Assembly (NCBI RefSeq): GCF_900112355.1
Contig: NZ_FOLM01000018.1
Location: 1 to 56,326, forward strand
Direction of reading: 5' to 3'
Length of the DNA: 56,326 nucleotides
DNA from: Streptomyces aidingensis
Lineage (GTDB): Bacteria; Actinomycetota; Actinomycetes; Streptomycetales; Streptomycetaceae
In this document: in pieces, positions 9,275 to 17,563 of the stretch
Layout of the letters: each line of letters begins with the position of its first letter
How positions within the stretch are numbered: the first letter of the stretch is position 1
The notes under the pieces: model-generated
Database searches by the model: none
Told to the model about the DNA's origin: nothing
The model's input: the letters and a program-made list of their open reading frames with translations, nothing else
Made by a program: the position numbers and the translations under genes

Positions 9275-10306
9275 TCAGTGCGTGACGCGGGGCGGCGGCG
9301 GGCCGCTGCTGCCCCGGTCGACCAGTTCGGGCGGAAGCAGCCGCACCACGTGCGGTTCCCGGGCGGCCCGGGGGGAGACGATGCGGTGCACGAGCTGCCG
9401 CACGGCCAGCTCCCCGAGGCGGTCGGGCGCGCTCTCGATGGAGGAGAACGGCAGCGAGAAGGTGCGGGCGAACTCGTCGGAGTAGCGGCCGACGACCGAC
9501 AGGTCCCGCGGCGCCCGCAGTCCGCGCTCGTGCATCACCGAGGGCAGGGCAGCCGCCGCCGCCTCGTTGTTGAGCAGCAGGCCGGTGGCGCCGGGGTGGG
9601 CGTCCAGCACGGCATGCAGGCTGCGTCCGGCCGCGGGCTGCGCCGACTCGCCGTAGACGGCGTGCAGCCGGATGGAACGGGCCCGGGCCTGCTGCGCCAC
9701 GGCGTCCTGCAGCCGCCAGACGTAGGCGCCGCCGCGCTGCACCACATGCTCGGGCTGCGACATCAGGATGAGTTCCCGGTGGTGCAGGGCGTGCATGTGG
9801 TCCACCATCATCCGGCCGGCCGCCTCGAAGTCGAGATCGAAGACGTCCACCCCGGTGCAGTCGCCCGGCATGCCGACCAGCGCGCCGGGCTGCGCGGCGG
9901 CCCGGAGGACCGGCAGGCGGGCGTCGTCCTGCGCGACGTTCAGCAGGACGACGCCGTCCACCATGCGGGAGTCGGTGATCCGGCGCAGGGCGCGCGCCCC
10001 GTCCGCCTCGGTGACCAGCAGGGTGTCGTATCCCAGCTCGCGGGCGGTGTCGGAGACGCCCAGGATGTACTGGAGCATCGCCGGGGCGAATTCGTCCGCC
10101 AGGAACTGGGCGAGCAGCCCTATGACCATGGTCTCCGAGGTGGCCAGCGCCCGGGCTCCGGCGTTGGGGGTGTAGCCCAGTTCCCGTACCGCCTGCTCCA
10201 CGCGCTGCCGGACCTCGGCGGAGATGGACCGCTTGCCGGACAGTGCGTAGGACGCGGTGGAGCGGGAAACCCCGGCGGCGCGCGCGATATCGCCGATGGT
10301 GACCAT
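9275..10306 (-). CDS. LacI-family transcriptional regulator of the glycoside operon
   Basis: 343 aa. The N-terminal LacI helix-turn-helix is complete (TIGDIARAAGVSRSTASYAL, with a hinge helix near PNAGARALA), followed by a periplasmic-binding-protein-like effector domain to residue ~335. The ATG at 10306 has a GAAGGGAG site. It lies between the secreted hydrolase and the importer and is transcribed with them, so it is probably autoregulated through the palindromic operators upstream of 14031. The likely effector is an imported sugar. The leader contains an exact 15-bp tandem duplication. Confidence 0.92.
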   Translation of the reverse strand: MVTIGDIARAAGVSRSTASYALSGKRSISAEVRQRVEQAVRELGYTPNAGARALATSETMVIGLLAQFLADEFAPAMLQYILGVSDTARELGYDTLLVTEADGARALRRITDSRMVDGVVLLNVAQDDARLPVLRAAAQPGALVGMPGDCTGVDVFDLDFEAAGRMMVDHMHALHHRELILMSQPEHVVQRGGAYVWRLQDAVAQQARARSIRLHAVYGESAQPAAGRSLHAVLDAHPGATGLLLNNEAAAAALPSVMHERGLRAPRDLSVVGRYSDEFARTFSLPFSSIESAPDRLGELAVRQLVHRIVSPRAAREPHVVRLLPPELVDRGSSGPPPPRVTH

Positions 10307-10315
10307 GTGACTCCC

Positions 10316-10345
10316 TTCTCTTCCTGGTGCTTCTCTTCCTGGTGC
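10316..10345. repeat. Exact 15-bp tandem duplication in the lacI-type gene leader
   Basis: Two head-to-tail copies of TTCTCTTCCTGGTGC lie in the 56-bp gap between the secreted hydrolase stop and the regulator start. On the coding strand each copy contains a purine-rich GGAAGAGAA segment just upstream of the true ribosome-binding site. Confidence 0.85.
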
Positions 10346-10362
10346 TCTCCCTGATCGTCCGG

Positions 10363-13300
10363 TCACGGCCTGGCGGCCGAGAACCCGGCGATGGTGATCC
10401 TGTCGATCAGGGGCGCGAAGGACGAGCGCAGCAGCACCCCGGGGAAGGTGTCGGAGGCATAGCTCTCGCCGTCGAAGTTGGGCAGTTCCTCGGACCGGAA
10501 GGTCAGGGTGTTCTCGCCCTCGGTCAGCCGCACCGGGACGGTGAGTTCCCAGAAGTTGTTCTCGTGGAAGGAGTGCGGGAAGGTCACCCGGCTCGGCTCG
10601 CCGCCGTTGACGGAGAGGTCCGCGTGGCGCACCAGCGGGTCCGGGTTGTAGTGGGTGGCCTCGGACTGCTCGGGGTTGGCGTAGCGGATGCGCAGCGCGT
10701 GCAGGCCGGCCTGCTCGGCGGTGACCCGGAAGGTGAGGGTGTTGCCGTTGCCGGGCTCGCCGCCCACGCCGGTGACCGCGGCGCCGCCTTCGGCCAGGCT
10801 CAGTTCCGTGGTGGTGGCGGTGCCGCCGAGTTCGGCGTCCTCGGCCTGGTAGGACCGCTCGGGCAGGGCGCCGCCGGTGGGCCGGACGGTGAGCCGGTCG
10901 ATCAGGGTCCGGCCGGTCAGGCCGGTGAGGGTGACCTTGTTGACCCCGCCGGAGAGGGAGACCGCCACCGTGGAGCGGGCGCCCCTGGCGTCCAGCACCT
11001 GCTGGCCGTTGACGGCGAGGCGGGCCTTGCCGCCGCCCAGGATGCGGACGTCGAGGGTGGATTCGGCGTCTGCCCGGGAGTAGACCCAGAAGGTGACGCC
11101 GTCGCCCTTGCCGAGCCGCGCGGCGCCGGAGCCGGAGGCCGGCCGGTTGCCCGGCAGGTCGTAGACCGGGCGGGCGCCGCCGCTCATGCCGGCCAGTTCG
11201 GCCTCGTGGACGGCGGTGTCCGCGCCGGGCGCGGGCAGCGAGAGCGTGATGCGGTCGACGATGGCGTCGCCCCGGGTGGCGCCGGTGCCGTCCAGGCTCC
11301 GCGCGGCCAGGGTGAGGGTGTGCTCGCCGGCGGTCAGTTCGACGGTGGTGTCGGTGTGGTCCCAGACCACCCACTTGTAGCCCAGCGGCAGGAACAGTTC
11401 CTGTTCGGCTTCCCCGTCCACGGTGAGGAAGACGTTGGTCGGTCCCTGTTCCTCGATCAGGCCGTAGGTGTTGAGGGAGTTGGCGAAGACGCTCAGGTCG
11501 TAGACGCCGTCCCGCGGCACCTCCACGGTGAAGTCGAGCCGCACATCGGAGCCGGTGCGCAGGCCGCCGACGTTGTGGCCGCCGGAGGTGTAGAACTTGG
11601 AGACGTCCGAGGGTGAGCCCTCGGGGCCGTTGCGGCTGTAGCCGCTGCCGGTGTGGGCCGCGTCCTCGGCCTCGTAGCTGCCCTGCCACAGCACGGGGGC
11701 GGTGGCGGTGCCGGTGGCGGAGCCGGCCGGGGTCAGCACGATCTCGTAGGCGGAGGACTCCTCCAGCGCCGGCAGGCCGCCCTCCTCGCCGCCGCCGAAG
11801 TCGACGGAGACCGCGCCGTCCTGGCCCACCGTCAGTTCGGTCTCGGTGAGCAGCCGGGGTCCGGAGGAGTCGCCGATCTGCCCGGTCCAGGGGATCTCCC
11901 GCACCCAGGCGTGCACGGTGCCGCCGGACAGGGCGTCCGGCACGTTCTCGAACCGGATGTGGCCCTTGCCGGAGGAGCCGCCGAACAGCACCCGGGCCTG
12001 CGCCTTGTCCTCGTCCAGGGTGGCCACGCCCTGGAGGGTGTAGTTCCGGCCGGGGAACGGCGGGGTGACCCGCACGGTGTGGCCGGTCATGGAGCCGTAG
12101 GCGTGATACAGCCACCACTGGCCATTGCCCCGGTTGGACTGCACGGCCGAGTCGGAGAGATTGCCGTCGATGTTCCAGTAGGCGATGTCGGCGTCGACCT
12201 TGGACTCCTCGATGGCGGAGATCCACTGGATCATCTGGCCGGGCACCGAGGTGTGGTAGTTGAAGGCGTACTCGTTGATGTTGATGGGCAGTTGCCGGCC
12301 TTCGTGGGCGGTGCCGGCGAAGACCTCCCGCTCCCAGTCGCGGTAGCGGGCGACGCTGGTGCGGACCTGCTCGGGGTGGCTCAGCTCGTGCCAGGTCATC
12401 ACATCCGGCACGGTGCCGGCCTGCACGGTGTGCTCCAGAAAGCCCTTGACCTGGGCGTACAGCACACTGGTGTTGGGGCCGGCGATCCGGGCGTCCGGCA
12501 TCTTGCCCTTGATCAGCCGGTAGAAGTCGTCCCAGGTGGCGAAGTAGTCGGTGGGGTCGGACAGCCAGCTCACCCGGCTGTGGCTCCACTCGCCGGTGCC
12601 GAACATGTTGCCCTCGGGCTCGTTGAACGGCACGAAGACGATGTTGTCCTGGTACTCCTCGGGGAGCTGGAGCACCTGGTCCACCTGTGTGGCGATCTTC
12701 TCCCGGTAGAGGGCGACCTTCTCCTGCGGGGTGTCGCCCTCCCACTGGTAGGGGAAGCCCCGGTGGATGTCGGTCATATAGATGTAGACGTCGCCGTCGG
12801 TGGAATCGGCCAGCGGCTTCACCACTTCCAGGGCGTCGGCGCCGGGGTGCTGCGGCCCGTCCTGCGCCTTGGTGGAGACGGTCCGCAGATGCATGCCCTC
12901 GATGAGGTTGTTGGTGGGCACGTCCTGCCCGTAGAGGCCGTAGAGGGTGCCGGAGGCGCCGCCGTGGAAGGCGCCGGTGTCCGTGGCCAGGTCGATCGTC
13001 AGCTGGCCCTCGCGGACCACGGTGACGGTGGCGGTGACCGGCCGCCCGGCGGCGGTGCCGGAGACGGTGAAGGCACCGGGCGCGGCGTAGTCGTCCGGGT
13101 CGGCGGCGTCCCAGGTGACGGGGACATCGCGGTCGTAGCCGTCGGAGAAGGCGGCGCGGACGGCGGCGGGGAGCGCGGGCGCGGTGCCGGTGGTGGTGCG
13201 GACCTCGAAGGCGGTCCGGGAGAGTTCGGTCATCCCGGGGGTCTTCCCCACGGTGTGGGCGATCTGCTCGGCCGTCAGCGCGGTGTGGTAGACGGCGAAG

Positions 13301-14031
13301 TCGTCCACCGCTCCGCCGAACAGCGGGTCCGGGTAGAAGGACTTGCCGAGGTATCCGGCGAAGGCGGTGGTGTCGTCCAGCAGGTCGGTGGCGCTCACCG
13401 TGGTGGCGGCGGAGGAGACCGCGACGCCGTCCAGATAGGTGGTGACCCGGTCGGCGCCGGTGTCGAGCGTCACGGTGAGGGTCCGCCACTGGCCGGCGGG
13501 CAGCGCGGCATACCCGGTGACCTGGGCCTCACCGCCGGCGAAGGAGTTGGTGACGGCGGTGCGCAGCCGGCCGTCCCCGTTGTAGGGGGTGGTGAAGAGG
13601 TAGCGGCCGGTGTCCTTGCCCAGGGCGTAGATCCACTGCCAGGGCGCGGTGCTGCCGTCCCACCTCACCCGCGCGGAGACGGTCAGATCGGCGGCCCCGG
13701 CCAGCACTTCCCTGGGCAGCCGCACATGGGCGCCGCCCGAGTCGGGACCGCCGCCGGGCAGCTGGAGGGCCGAGCCGCCGTCCGCCCCGTCCACCAGGGA
13801 CGCCGTGGCACCGCCCACCAGCTCGCCGTCCAGTCCGTTGCCGGAGCTGTCGGCGACGGTGCCGGCGCCCGGATCGTCGCCGTCGAAGGTGTAGTGCACC
13901 ACCGGTTCGGGTGTGGCCGGACTCGCCGCCGCAAGCGCCGGCAGCCCGGCCGCGACCAGACCGGCCCCCGCGGTGACGATCATCCCCGCCCGCAGGAGGG
14001 GGCCTGCCCGTCTTGTCCGAGATAGCACCAT
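10363..14031 (-). CDS. Large secreted multidomain glycoside hydrolase, clan GH-A (GH39-like), with LamG and CBM modules
   Basis: 1222 aa. A signal peptide (RTRRAG plus hydrophobic core, AxA cleavage near LPALAAASPA) indicates secretion. Order: concanavalin/LamG-type domain (~40-245), Ig-like domain (~255-320), and a catalytic (beta/alpha)8 domain (~330-700) with acid/base E471 in NEPEGN and candidate nucleophile E587 in NINEYAF, the clan GH-A layout. After this come a beta domain and three beta-sandwich segments resembling CBM6/35 modules (each opening YEAED, HEAELAG or YQAEDAEL). It is the first gene of the operon, has a GGGAGC ribosome-binding site, and follows three LacI-type operators. 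It probably attacks a plant polysaccharide outside the cell and feeds the importer. The exact GH family needs profile searching. Confidence 0.8.
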   Translation of the reverse strand: MVLSRTRRAGPLLRAGMIVTAGAGLVAAGLPALAAASPATPEPVVHYTFDGDDPGAGTVADSSGNGLDGELVGGATASLVDGADGGSALQLPGGGPDSGGAHVRLPREVLAGAADLTVSARVRWDGSTAPWQWIYALGKDTGRYLFTTPYNGDGRLRTAVTNSFAGGEAQVTGYAALPAGQWRTLTVTLDTGADRVTTYLDGVAVSSAATTVSATDLLDDTTAFAGYLGKSFYPDPLFGGAVDDFAVYHTALTAEQIAHTVGKTPGMTELSRTAFEVRTTTGTAPALPAAVRAAFSDGYDRDVPVTWDAADPDDYAAPGAFTVSGTAAGRPVTATVTVVREGQLTIDLATDTGAFHGGASGTLYGLYGQDVPTNNLIEGMHLRTVSTKAQDGPQHPGADALEVVKPLADSTDGDVYIYMTDIHRGFPYQWEGDTPQEKVALYREKIATQVDQVLQLPEEYQDNIVFVPFNEPEGNMFGTGEWSHSRVSWLSDPTDYFATWDDFYRLIKGKMPDARIAGPNTSVLYAQVKGFLEHTVQAGTVPDVMTWHELSHPEQVRTSVARYRDWEREVFAGTAHEGRQLPININEYAFNYHTSVPGQMIQWISAIEESKVDADIAYWNIDGNLSDSAVQSNRGNGQWWLYHAYGSMTGHTVRVTPPFPGRNYTLQGVATLDEDKAQARVLFGGSSGKGHIRFENVPDALSGGTVHAWVREIPWTGQIGDSSGPRLLTETELTVGQDGAVSVDFGGGEEGGLPALEESSAYEIVLTPAGSATGTATAPVLWQGSYEAEDAAHTGSGYSRNGPEGSPSDVSKFYTSGGHNVGGLRTGSDVRLDFTVEVPRDGVYDLSVFANSLNTYGLIEEQGPTNVFLTVDGEAEQELFLPLGYKWVVWDHTDTTVELTAGEHTLTLAARSLDGTGATRGDAIVDRITLSLPAPGADTAVHEAELAGMSGGARPVYDLPGNRPASGSGAARLGKGDGVTFWVYSRADAESTLDVRILGGGKARLAVNGQQVLDARGARSTVAVSLSGGVNKVTLTGLTGRTLIDRLTVRPTGGALPERSYQAEDAELGGTATTTELSLAEGGAAVTGVGGEPGNGNTLTFRVTAEQAGLHALRIRYANPEQSEATHYNPDPLVRHADLSVNGGEPSRVTFPHSFHENNFWELTVPVRLTEGENTLTFRSEELPNFDGESYASDTFPGVLLRSSFAPLIDRITIAGFSAARP

Positions 14032-14062
14032 CGTTGCTGCTCCCTGCCTCTCTTCACGCGGA

Positions 14063-14126
14063 GTCGAATCGGTTCGACGCCGCTCTGCCGCGAGGGTCGA
14101 ACCGGTTCGACCGAACCGGTTCGACT
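14063..14126 (-). promoter_or_regulatory. Three LacI-type operators upstream of the glycoside operon
   Basis: Three related palindromes lie 32-95 bp before the hydrolase start: TCGAATCGGTTCGA (14064-14077, one mismatch), GGTCGAACCGGTTCGACC (14095-14112, perfect 18-mer) and CGAACCGGTTCG (14112-14123, perfect 12-mer). The central CG and overall symmetry are typical of LacI-family sites. Centres are 33 bp apart (about three helical turns) and then 14 bp apart. They are presumably bound by the LacI protein encoded in the same operon; this is inference from context. Confidence 0.75.
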
Positions 14127-14549
14127 CCGTTGTTGTGCTGCTGTGCCGTCACCTGCCGGGTGATGTCACGGCGCCCCCGGACCCGAGGCCCGGCGAGGCC
14201 GCCGCCGGCCCGGTACCGCCCTGGCCCCACGGACGCCGGGCGCGGTCGGCCGCGGAGATCTCCGGGTACCGCACCCCGCCCATGGTTCGGGATACCGAAC
14301 GCGAGACGAGATTTCGTGCCGCTGAGAATGTCCTGCCCGGTGGCCGAAGTCAACACCCGCGGCACGGGAAACTCCGGAGGCCGCCGGAGGAGGGCCGGGC
14401 CGGTGCAGCGGCGTCCGCGCTCCATGGCCGCCCGCCCGGGCCACCGGGGCCCGGGCGGACACGGCTCGGCCGCCGGGCAGGCCGCAGACCGAAGTCCCCC
14501 GGAAAGAGGGCGGGGACCGGCGGCACGGACGTCACGGACGTCACGGACG
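14127..14549. other. Intergenic region upstream of the operators, no gene seen
   Basis: About 420 bp between the glycoside operon promoter and the 3' end of the CYP152 gene; no supported coding sequence. One small inverted repeat, GTTCGG-GATA-CCGAAC (14285-14300), could be a further protein-binding site. I could not identify a convincing -35/-10 pair. Confidence 0.5.
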
Positions 14550-14552
14550 TCA
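14526..14552. repeat. Three tandem copies of CGGACGTCA
   Basis: A 9-bp unit repeated exactly three times. The last copy contains the stop codon of the CYP152 gene. Confidence 0.8.
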
Positions 14553-15803
14553 GGGAGCGACGTGGGGAGCGAGCTCGATCAGGACCCCGCTGCGCGGCCG
14601 GCTCGGCACCCGCCGCAGGGGGATGCCGAGATCCTGCGGCGGTAGCCGGTACTCCAGGCGGGCCAGCCGGACGACAAGTGTCTCCAGCACGGCGACCGTG
14701 ATCGCTTCACCGGGGCACCGGTGCCCCGCCGAGGCGTCACCGCCGCCCTGGGGGATGAGTTCGTCGCGTTCCGCGGGCCGCTCCAGGAAGCGCGCGGGAC
14801 GGAACGCATACGGGTCGCCCCACAGCCCGGAATCGTGGTTCTGCCCGTAGATGTCCAGCAGGACGACCCCTCCGGCGGGGACGGCCGTGCCCCGCCAGCA
14901 CAGACCGGTGGCCGCCCGGCCTCCGCTGAAGGGCGCGAAGGGGTAGAAGCGGCGCAGTTCGTGGACGAAGGCGGCCGGGTACGCCCGGTCGCCCGCGCGC
15001 AGCCGGTCCCGGTTGGCGGGCCAGCGGTGCAGGGCGTGCGCCGCGAAGGCGACATACCAGGCGATCGCCACCGTGGGGCGCAGCACGTTCAGCAGCTCGA
15101 CCGCGGCCGTGCGGGGGCCGGGCATCCGGCCACCGGCGTCCCGGTGCCCCGCCACCGCGGCGAGCGCCGAGCCCTCCGGAGCGGTGCGCACGCCCGACCG
15201 CACCTCCTCGACCAGCGGCGCCAGCCACGCCTCGCACCGGCGGCGGGCCCGGCGGGCACGCCAGTGGCGCGGCCCGAGCGTGGCGAAGCCGTCGACCATG
15301 GCCACCAGGTCCCCGGCCACCGCTCCCACCCGGCCGGCCCCCGGCGGCACCCCGGCCCAGCGGCAGACCGCGGCGGTCAGGACCTGCGCCGCCTCGTCGA
15401 ACAGCACCACGGCCCCGGGGCGCCGGGCCCACGACGCCACCGCCTCGTCCCATGCCGCGGCGGCGTGTGCGGCGACATCCGCCACCCGGTCCGGCGGGGT
15501 GAGGAGCGACAGGAACATCCGCTTGCGGACCCGGTGCTCCTCCCCGTCCAGGGTGTGCACGGCCCCGTGGCCGAAGAGGGTGCCGAGCACCGGCTCCGGA
15601 ACGGCCCCGTGCCGGCGCACGTGCCGTTCGTCGTAGAAGAACCGGACGGCTTCCGGGCCGCGCAGCGCCAGCGCCTGGCGCCCGAGCACCCGGGTGCGCA
15701 GGGCGTGGTCCGGGGCACGCCGCATCCGGTCCGGAAGCCAGGCGTAGCCCTCCGCCAGCAGGGAGACCGTGCGATCGGCGAGCGGTCGGCGGTGATGACG
15801 CAT
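14550..15803 (-). CDS. CYP152-family fatty acid peroxygenase/decarboxylase-type cytochrome P450
   Basis: 417 aa, the same length as Bacillus P450 BSbeta (CYP152A1), which it resembles throughout. The I-helix carries Arg-Pro (R242 in NVLRP) instead of the acid-alcohol pair; in CYP152 this Arg binds the substrate carboxylate so that H2O2 drives catalysis. The heme Cys is C363 in GHRCPGE, preceded by IPQGGG. Both residues carry the same numbers as in BSbeta. The residue aligned with Gln85 of BSbeta is His83 (AVHTLDG), and Phe is kept just before it, as in the alkene-forming OleT. Expected reaction: alpha/beta-hydroxylation or decarboxylation of fatty acids. The start is chosen by alignment. It diverges from the esterase gene and is separate from the biosynthetic operon. 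Confidence 0.9.
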   Translation of the reverse strand: MRHHRRPLADRTVSLLAEGYAWLPDRMRRAPDHALRTRVLGRQALALRGPEAVRFFYDERHVRRHGAVPEPVLGTLFGHGAVHTLDGEEHRVRKRMFLSLLTPPDRVADVAAHAAAAWDEAVASWARRPGAVVLFDEAAQVLTAAVCRWAGVPPGAGRVGAVAGDLVAMVDGFATLGPRHWRARRARRRCEAWLAPLVEEVRSGVRTAPEGSALAAVAGHRDAGGRMPGPRTAAVELLNVLRPTVAIAWYVAFAAHALHRWPANRDRLRAGDRAYPAAFVHELRRFYPFAPFSGGRAATGLCWRGTAVPAGGVVLLDIYGQNHDSGLWGDPYAFRPARFLERPAERDELIPQGGGDASAGHRCPGEAITVAVLETLVVRLARLEYRLPPQDLGIPLRRVPSRPRSGVLIELAPHVAP

Positions 15804-15981
15804 GGCTCCCCGGTGCCCGTCGCGCCCGGAGGAAAACCGCGTGTCCGCCGCACGGCCGAAGGAAAGGCCGGCCCGGGGGCGGCGCCGGCCGCTTTCTAGA
15901 CTGGCTCCGCCCGGGAGAGCCGCGGGTCCGGGACCCGGACCCATCGGCGGCCCGCCGCGGGCGCGGTTCCTCCCGACCACC

Positions 15982-15997
15982 GTGTGCGCACGCACAC
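15982..15997. promoter_or_regulatory. Palindrome GTGTGCG-CA-CGCACAC upstream of the esterase gene
   Basis: Perfect 7-bp arms with a 2-bp spacer, 25 bp before the esterase ATG, in the 218-bp divergent region shared with the CYP152 gene. It may be an operator; no regulator can be assigned. Confidence 0.4.
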
Positions 15998-16021
15998 CAG
16001 CGACACCGAAGGCAGAACCCG

Positions 16022-16987
16022 ATGGCCTTGTTCGACCTCCCGCTCGACCAGCTCCGCGGCTACCGCAGCACCGCCCCCGAACCCCAGGACTTCGACTCCT
16101 TCTGGGCCAAGACCCTCCAGGAGGCCCGGGCGCACCGGCTGGACGCCGTCTTCGAGGCCGTGGAGACCGGACTGTCCGCGGTGCGCGTCTACGACGTGAC
16201 CTTCGCCGGGTTCGGCGGTCACCCGGTCAAGGGCTGGCTGACCCTGCCGGCCGGCGCCTCCGGCCCGCTGCCGGTGGTCGTGGAGTTCATCGGCTACGGC
16301 GGCGGACGCGGTCTGCCGCACACCCATCTGCTGTGGGCCGCCACCGGCCGGGCGCACTTCGTCATGGACACCCGCGGCCAGGGCAGCGGCTGGTCCCCGG
16401 GCGACACCCCGGACCCGGTCGGCAGCGCCCCCGCCTTCCCCGGCTTCATGACCCGGGGCGTCGAGGCCCCGGAGAGCTACTACTACCGCCGGGTGTTCAC
16501 CGACGCGGTACGTGCCGTGGAGGCGGCCCGCGCCCATCCGCTGACGGACCCGGCACGCACCGCGGCGGTCGGCGGAAGCCAGGGCGGTGCCATCGCCATA
16601 GCGGTCGGCGGCCTCGTGCCCGACCTGGCGGCCGTCGCGCCGGATGTGCCGTTCCTGTGCGACTTCCCGCGCGCGGTCACGATCACCGACCGCGACCCCT
16701 ACCGGGAGATCGGCAACTATCTCAAGTCCCACCGGGGCCGCACCGCGCAGGTCCTGCGGACCCTGTCCTACTTCGACGGCGTGCACTTCGCCGCCCGCGG
16801 CCGGGCTCCCGCGCTGTTCTCCACCGCCCTGGAGGACCAGACCTGCCCGCCCTCGACGGTGTTCGCGGCCTTCAACGCGTGGGCGCACGACGACAAGACG
16901 ATCGAGGTCTACGACTTCAACGACCACGAGGGCGGCGGCCCCTTCCAGGAGGCCGCGAAGGTGCGCTGGCTGGCCTCCCGGCTGTGA
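16022..16987 (+). CDS. Acetyl xylan esterase / cephalosporin-C deacetylase (carbohydrate esterase family 7)
   Basis: 321 aa, the usual CE7 length, with no signal peptide. It has the alpha/beta-hydrolase catalytic triad: nucleophile Ser in GGSQGG, Asp in LEDQTCPPS and His in DHEGGG. The CE7 hallmark RGQG is in MDTRGQGSG, and the N-terminal DFDSFW segment is also typical. The enzyme removes acetyl groups from xylo-oligosaccharides and other small acetyl esters in the cytoplasm. It is a single gene diverging from the CYP152 gene. Its role fits the nearby glycoside operon, but it is not transcribed with it. Confidence 0.92.
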   Translation: MALFDLPLDQLRGYRSTAPEPQDFDSFWAKTLQEARAHRLDAVFEAVETGLSAVRVYDVTFAGFGGHPVKGWLTLPAGASGPLPVVVEFIGYGGGRGLPHTHLLWAATGRAHFVMDTRGQGSGWSPGDTPDPVGSAPAFPGFMTRGVEAPESYYYRRVFTDAVRAVEAARAHPLTDPARTAAVGGSQGGAIAIAVGGLVPDLAAVAPDVPFLCDFPRAVTITDRDPYREIGNYLKSHRGRTAQVLRTLSYFDGVHFAARGRAPALFSTALEDQTCPPSTVFAAFNAWAHDDKTIEVYDFNDHEGGGPFQEAAKVRWLASRL

Positions 16988-17081
16988 ACCCACCGGCCCC
17001 GGCCAAGGCCGCGCCGGCCCGGACGGCGCCCTCCGCCACCGGGCCGGCACAGCCGTTGCCGTCGCCCCGTACCATGTCGGC

Positions 17082-17462
17082 GTGAGTCCGCGGGCCGAGG
17101 GAGCACCGATACGGCCGCGTCCGGCCCGGATGCCGGCGCTGCCCGTGCTCGCCCTGCTTCTCGCCCTGCTGGGGCTCACCGGTCTGACGCCGCCCGCCGC
17201 CCTGGCCGGCGGGCATCACGGGGACGCCCACCGTGACGGACCCTCGCTGTGCCACCCGCAGGACGACGGACCCGGCCGCGGGGCCGTTCCCGCGGCCACC
17301 GCGAGGGCCGCTCACGGCGGCGACATGCCGGCGGCCGTACGGCCCCCGTCCGTCCGGGACCCCGCGGCGAGGTGCCCGGCAACCGCCGCCCTCACCCGGG
17401 GCGCTCCGCCCGTCCGGGGCATCCGGCCCTCCCTGGCCGAACTGCAACTCCTGCGCATATAG
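17082..17462 (+). CDS. Small secreted hypothetical protein
   Basis: 126 aa from a GTG start. A basic N-terminus is followed by a strongly hydrophobic segment (ALPVLALLLALLGLTGL) and an Ala-Gly cleavage region, so it is exported or membrane-anchored. The rest is Pro/Ala/Arg-rich with His-rich patches (GGHHGDAHRDG), two Cys and no recognised domain. It precedes the DUF305 gene by about 100 bp on the same strand. Small His-rich exported proteins beside DUF305 genes may be metal-related, but this is only context. Function unknown. Confidence 0.55.
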   Translation: MSPRAEGAPIRPRPARMPALPVLALLLALLGLTGLTPPAALAGGHHGDAHRDGPSLCHPQDDGPGRGAVPAATARAAHGGDMPAAVRPPSVRDPAARCPATAALTRGAPPVRGIRPSLAELQLLRI

Positions 17463-17563
17463 GCGGGCCGTCCACGGTGCCGTGCCGCCCGTACGGGTGG
17501 CCGTGCCCGCATGCCCGCTCATGTTGTCCGCGTACCCGCCTTCCCGCACAGGAGTGCCCCGCC

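Noticed and set aside
14527..14552. GACGTCA repeats as a regulatory box for the CYP152 gene
   Set aside because: They lie at the 3' end of the gene and include its stop codon; simple 9-bp slippage is more likely.
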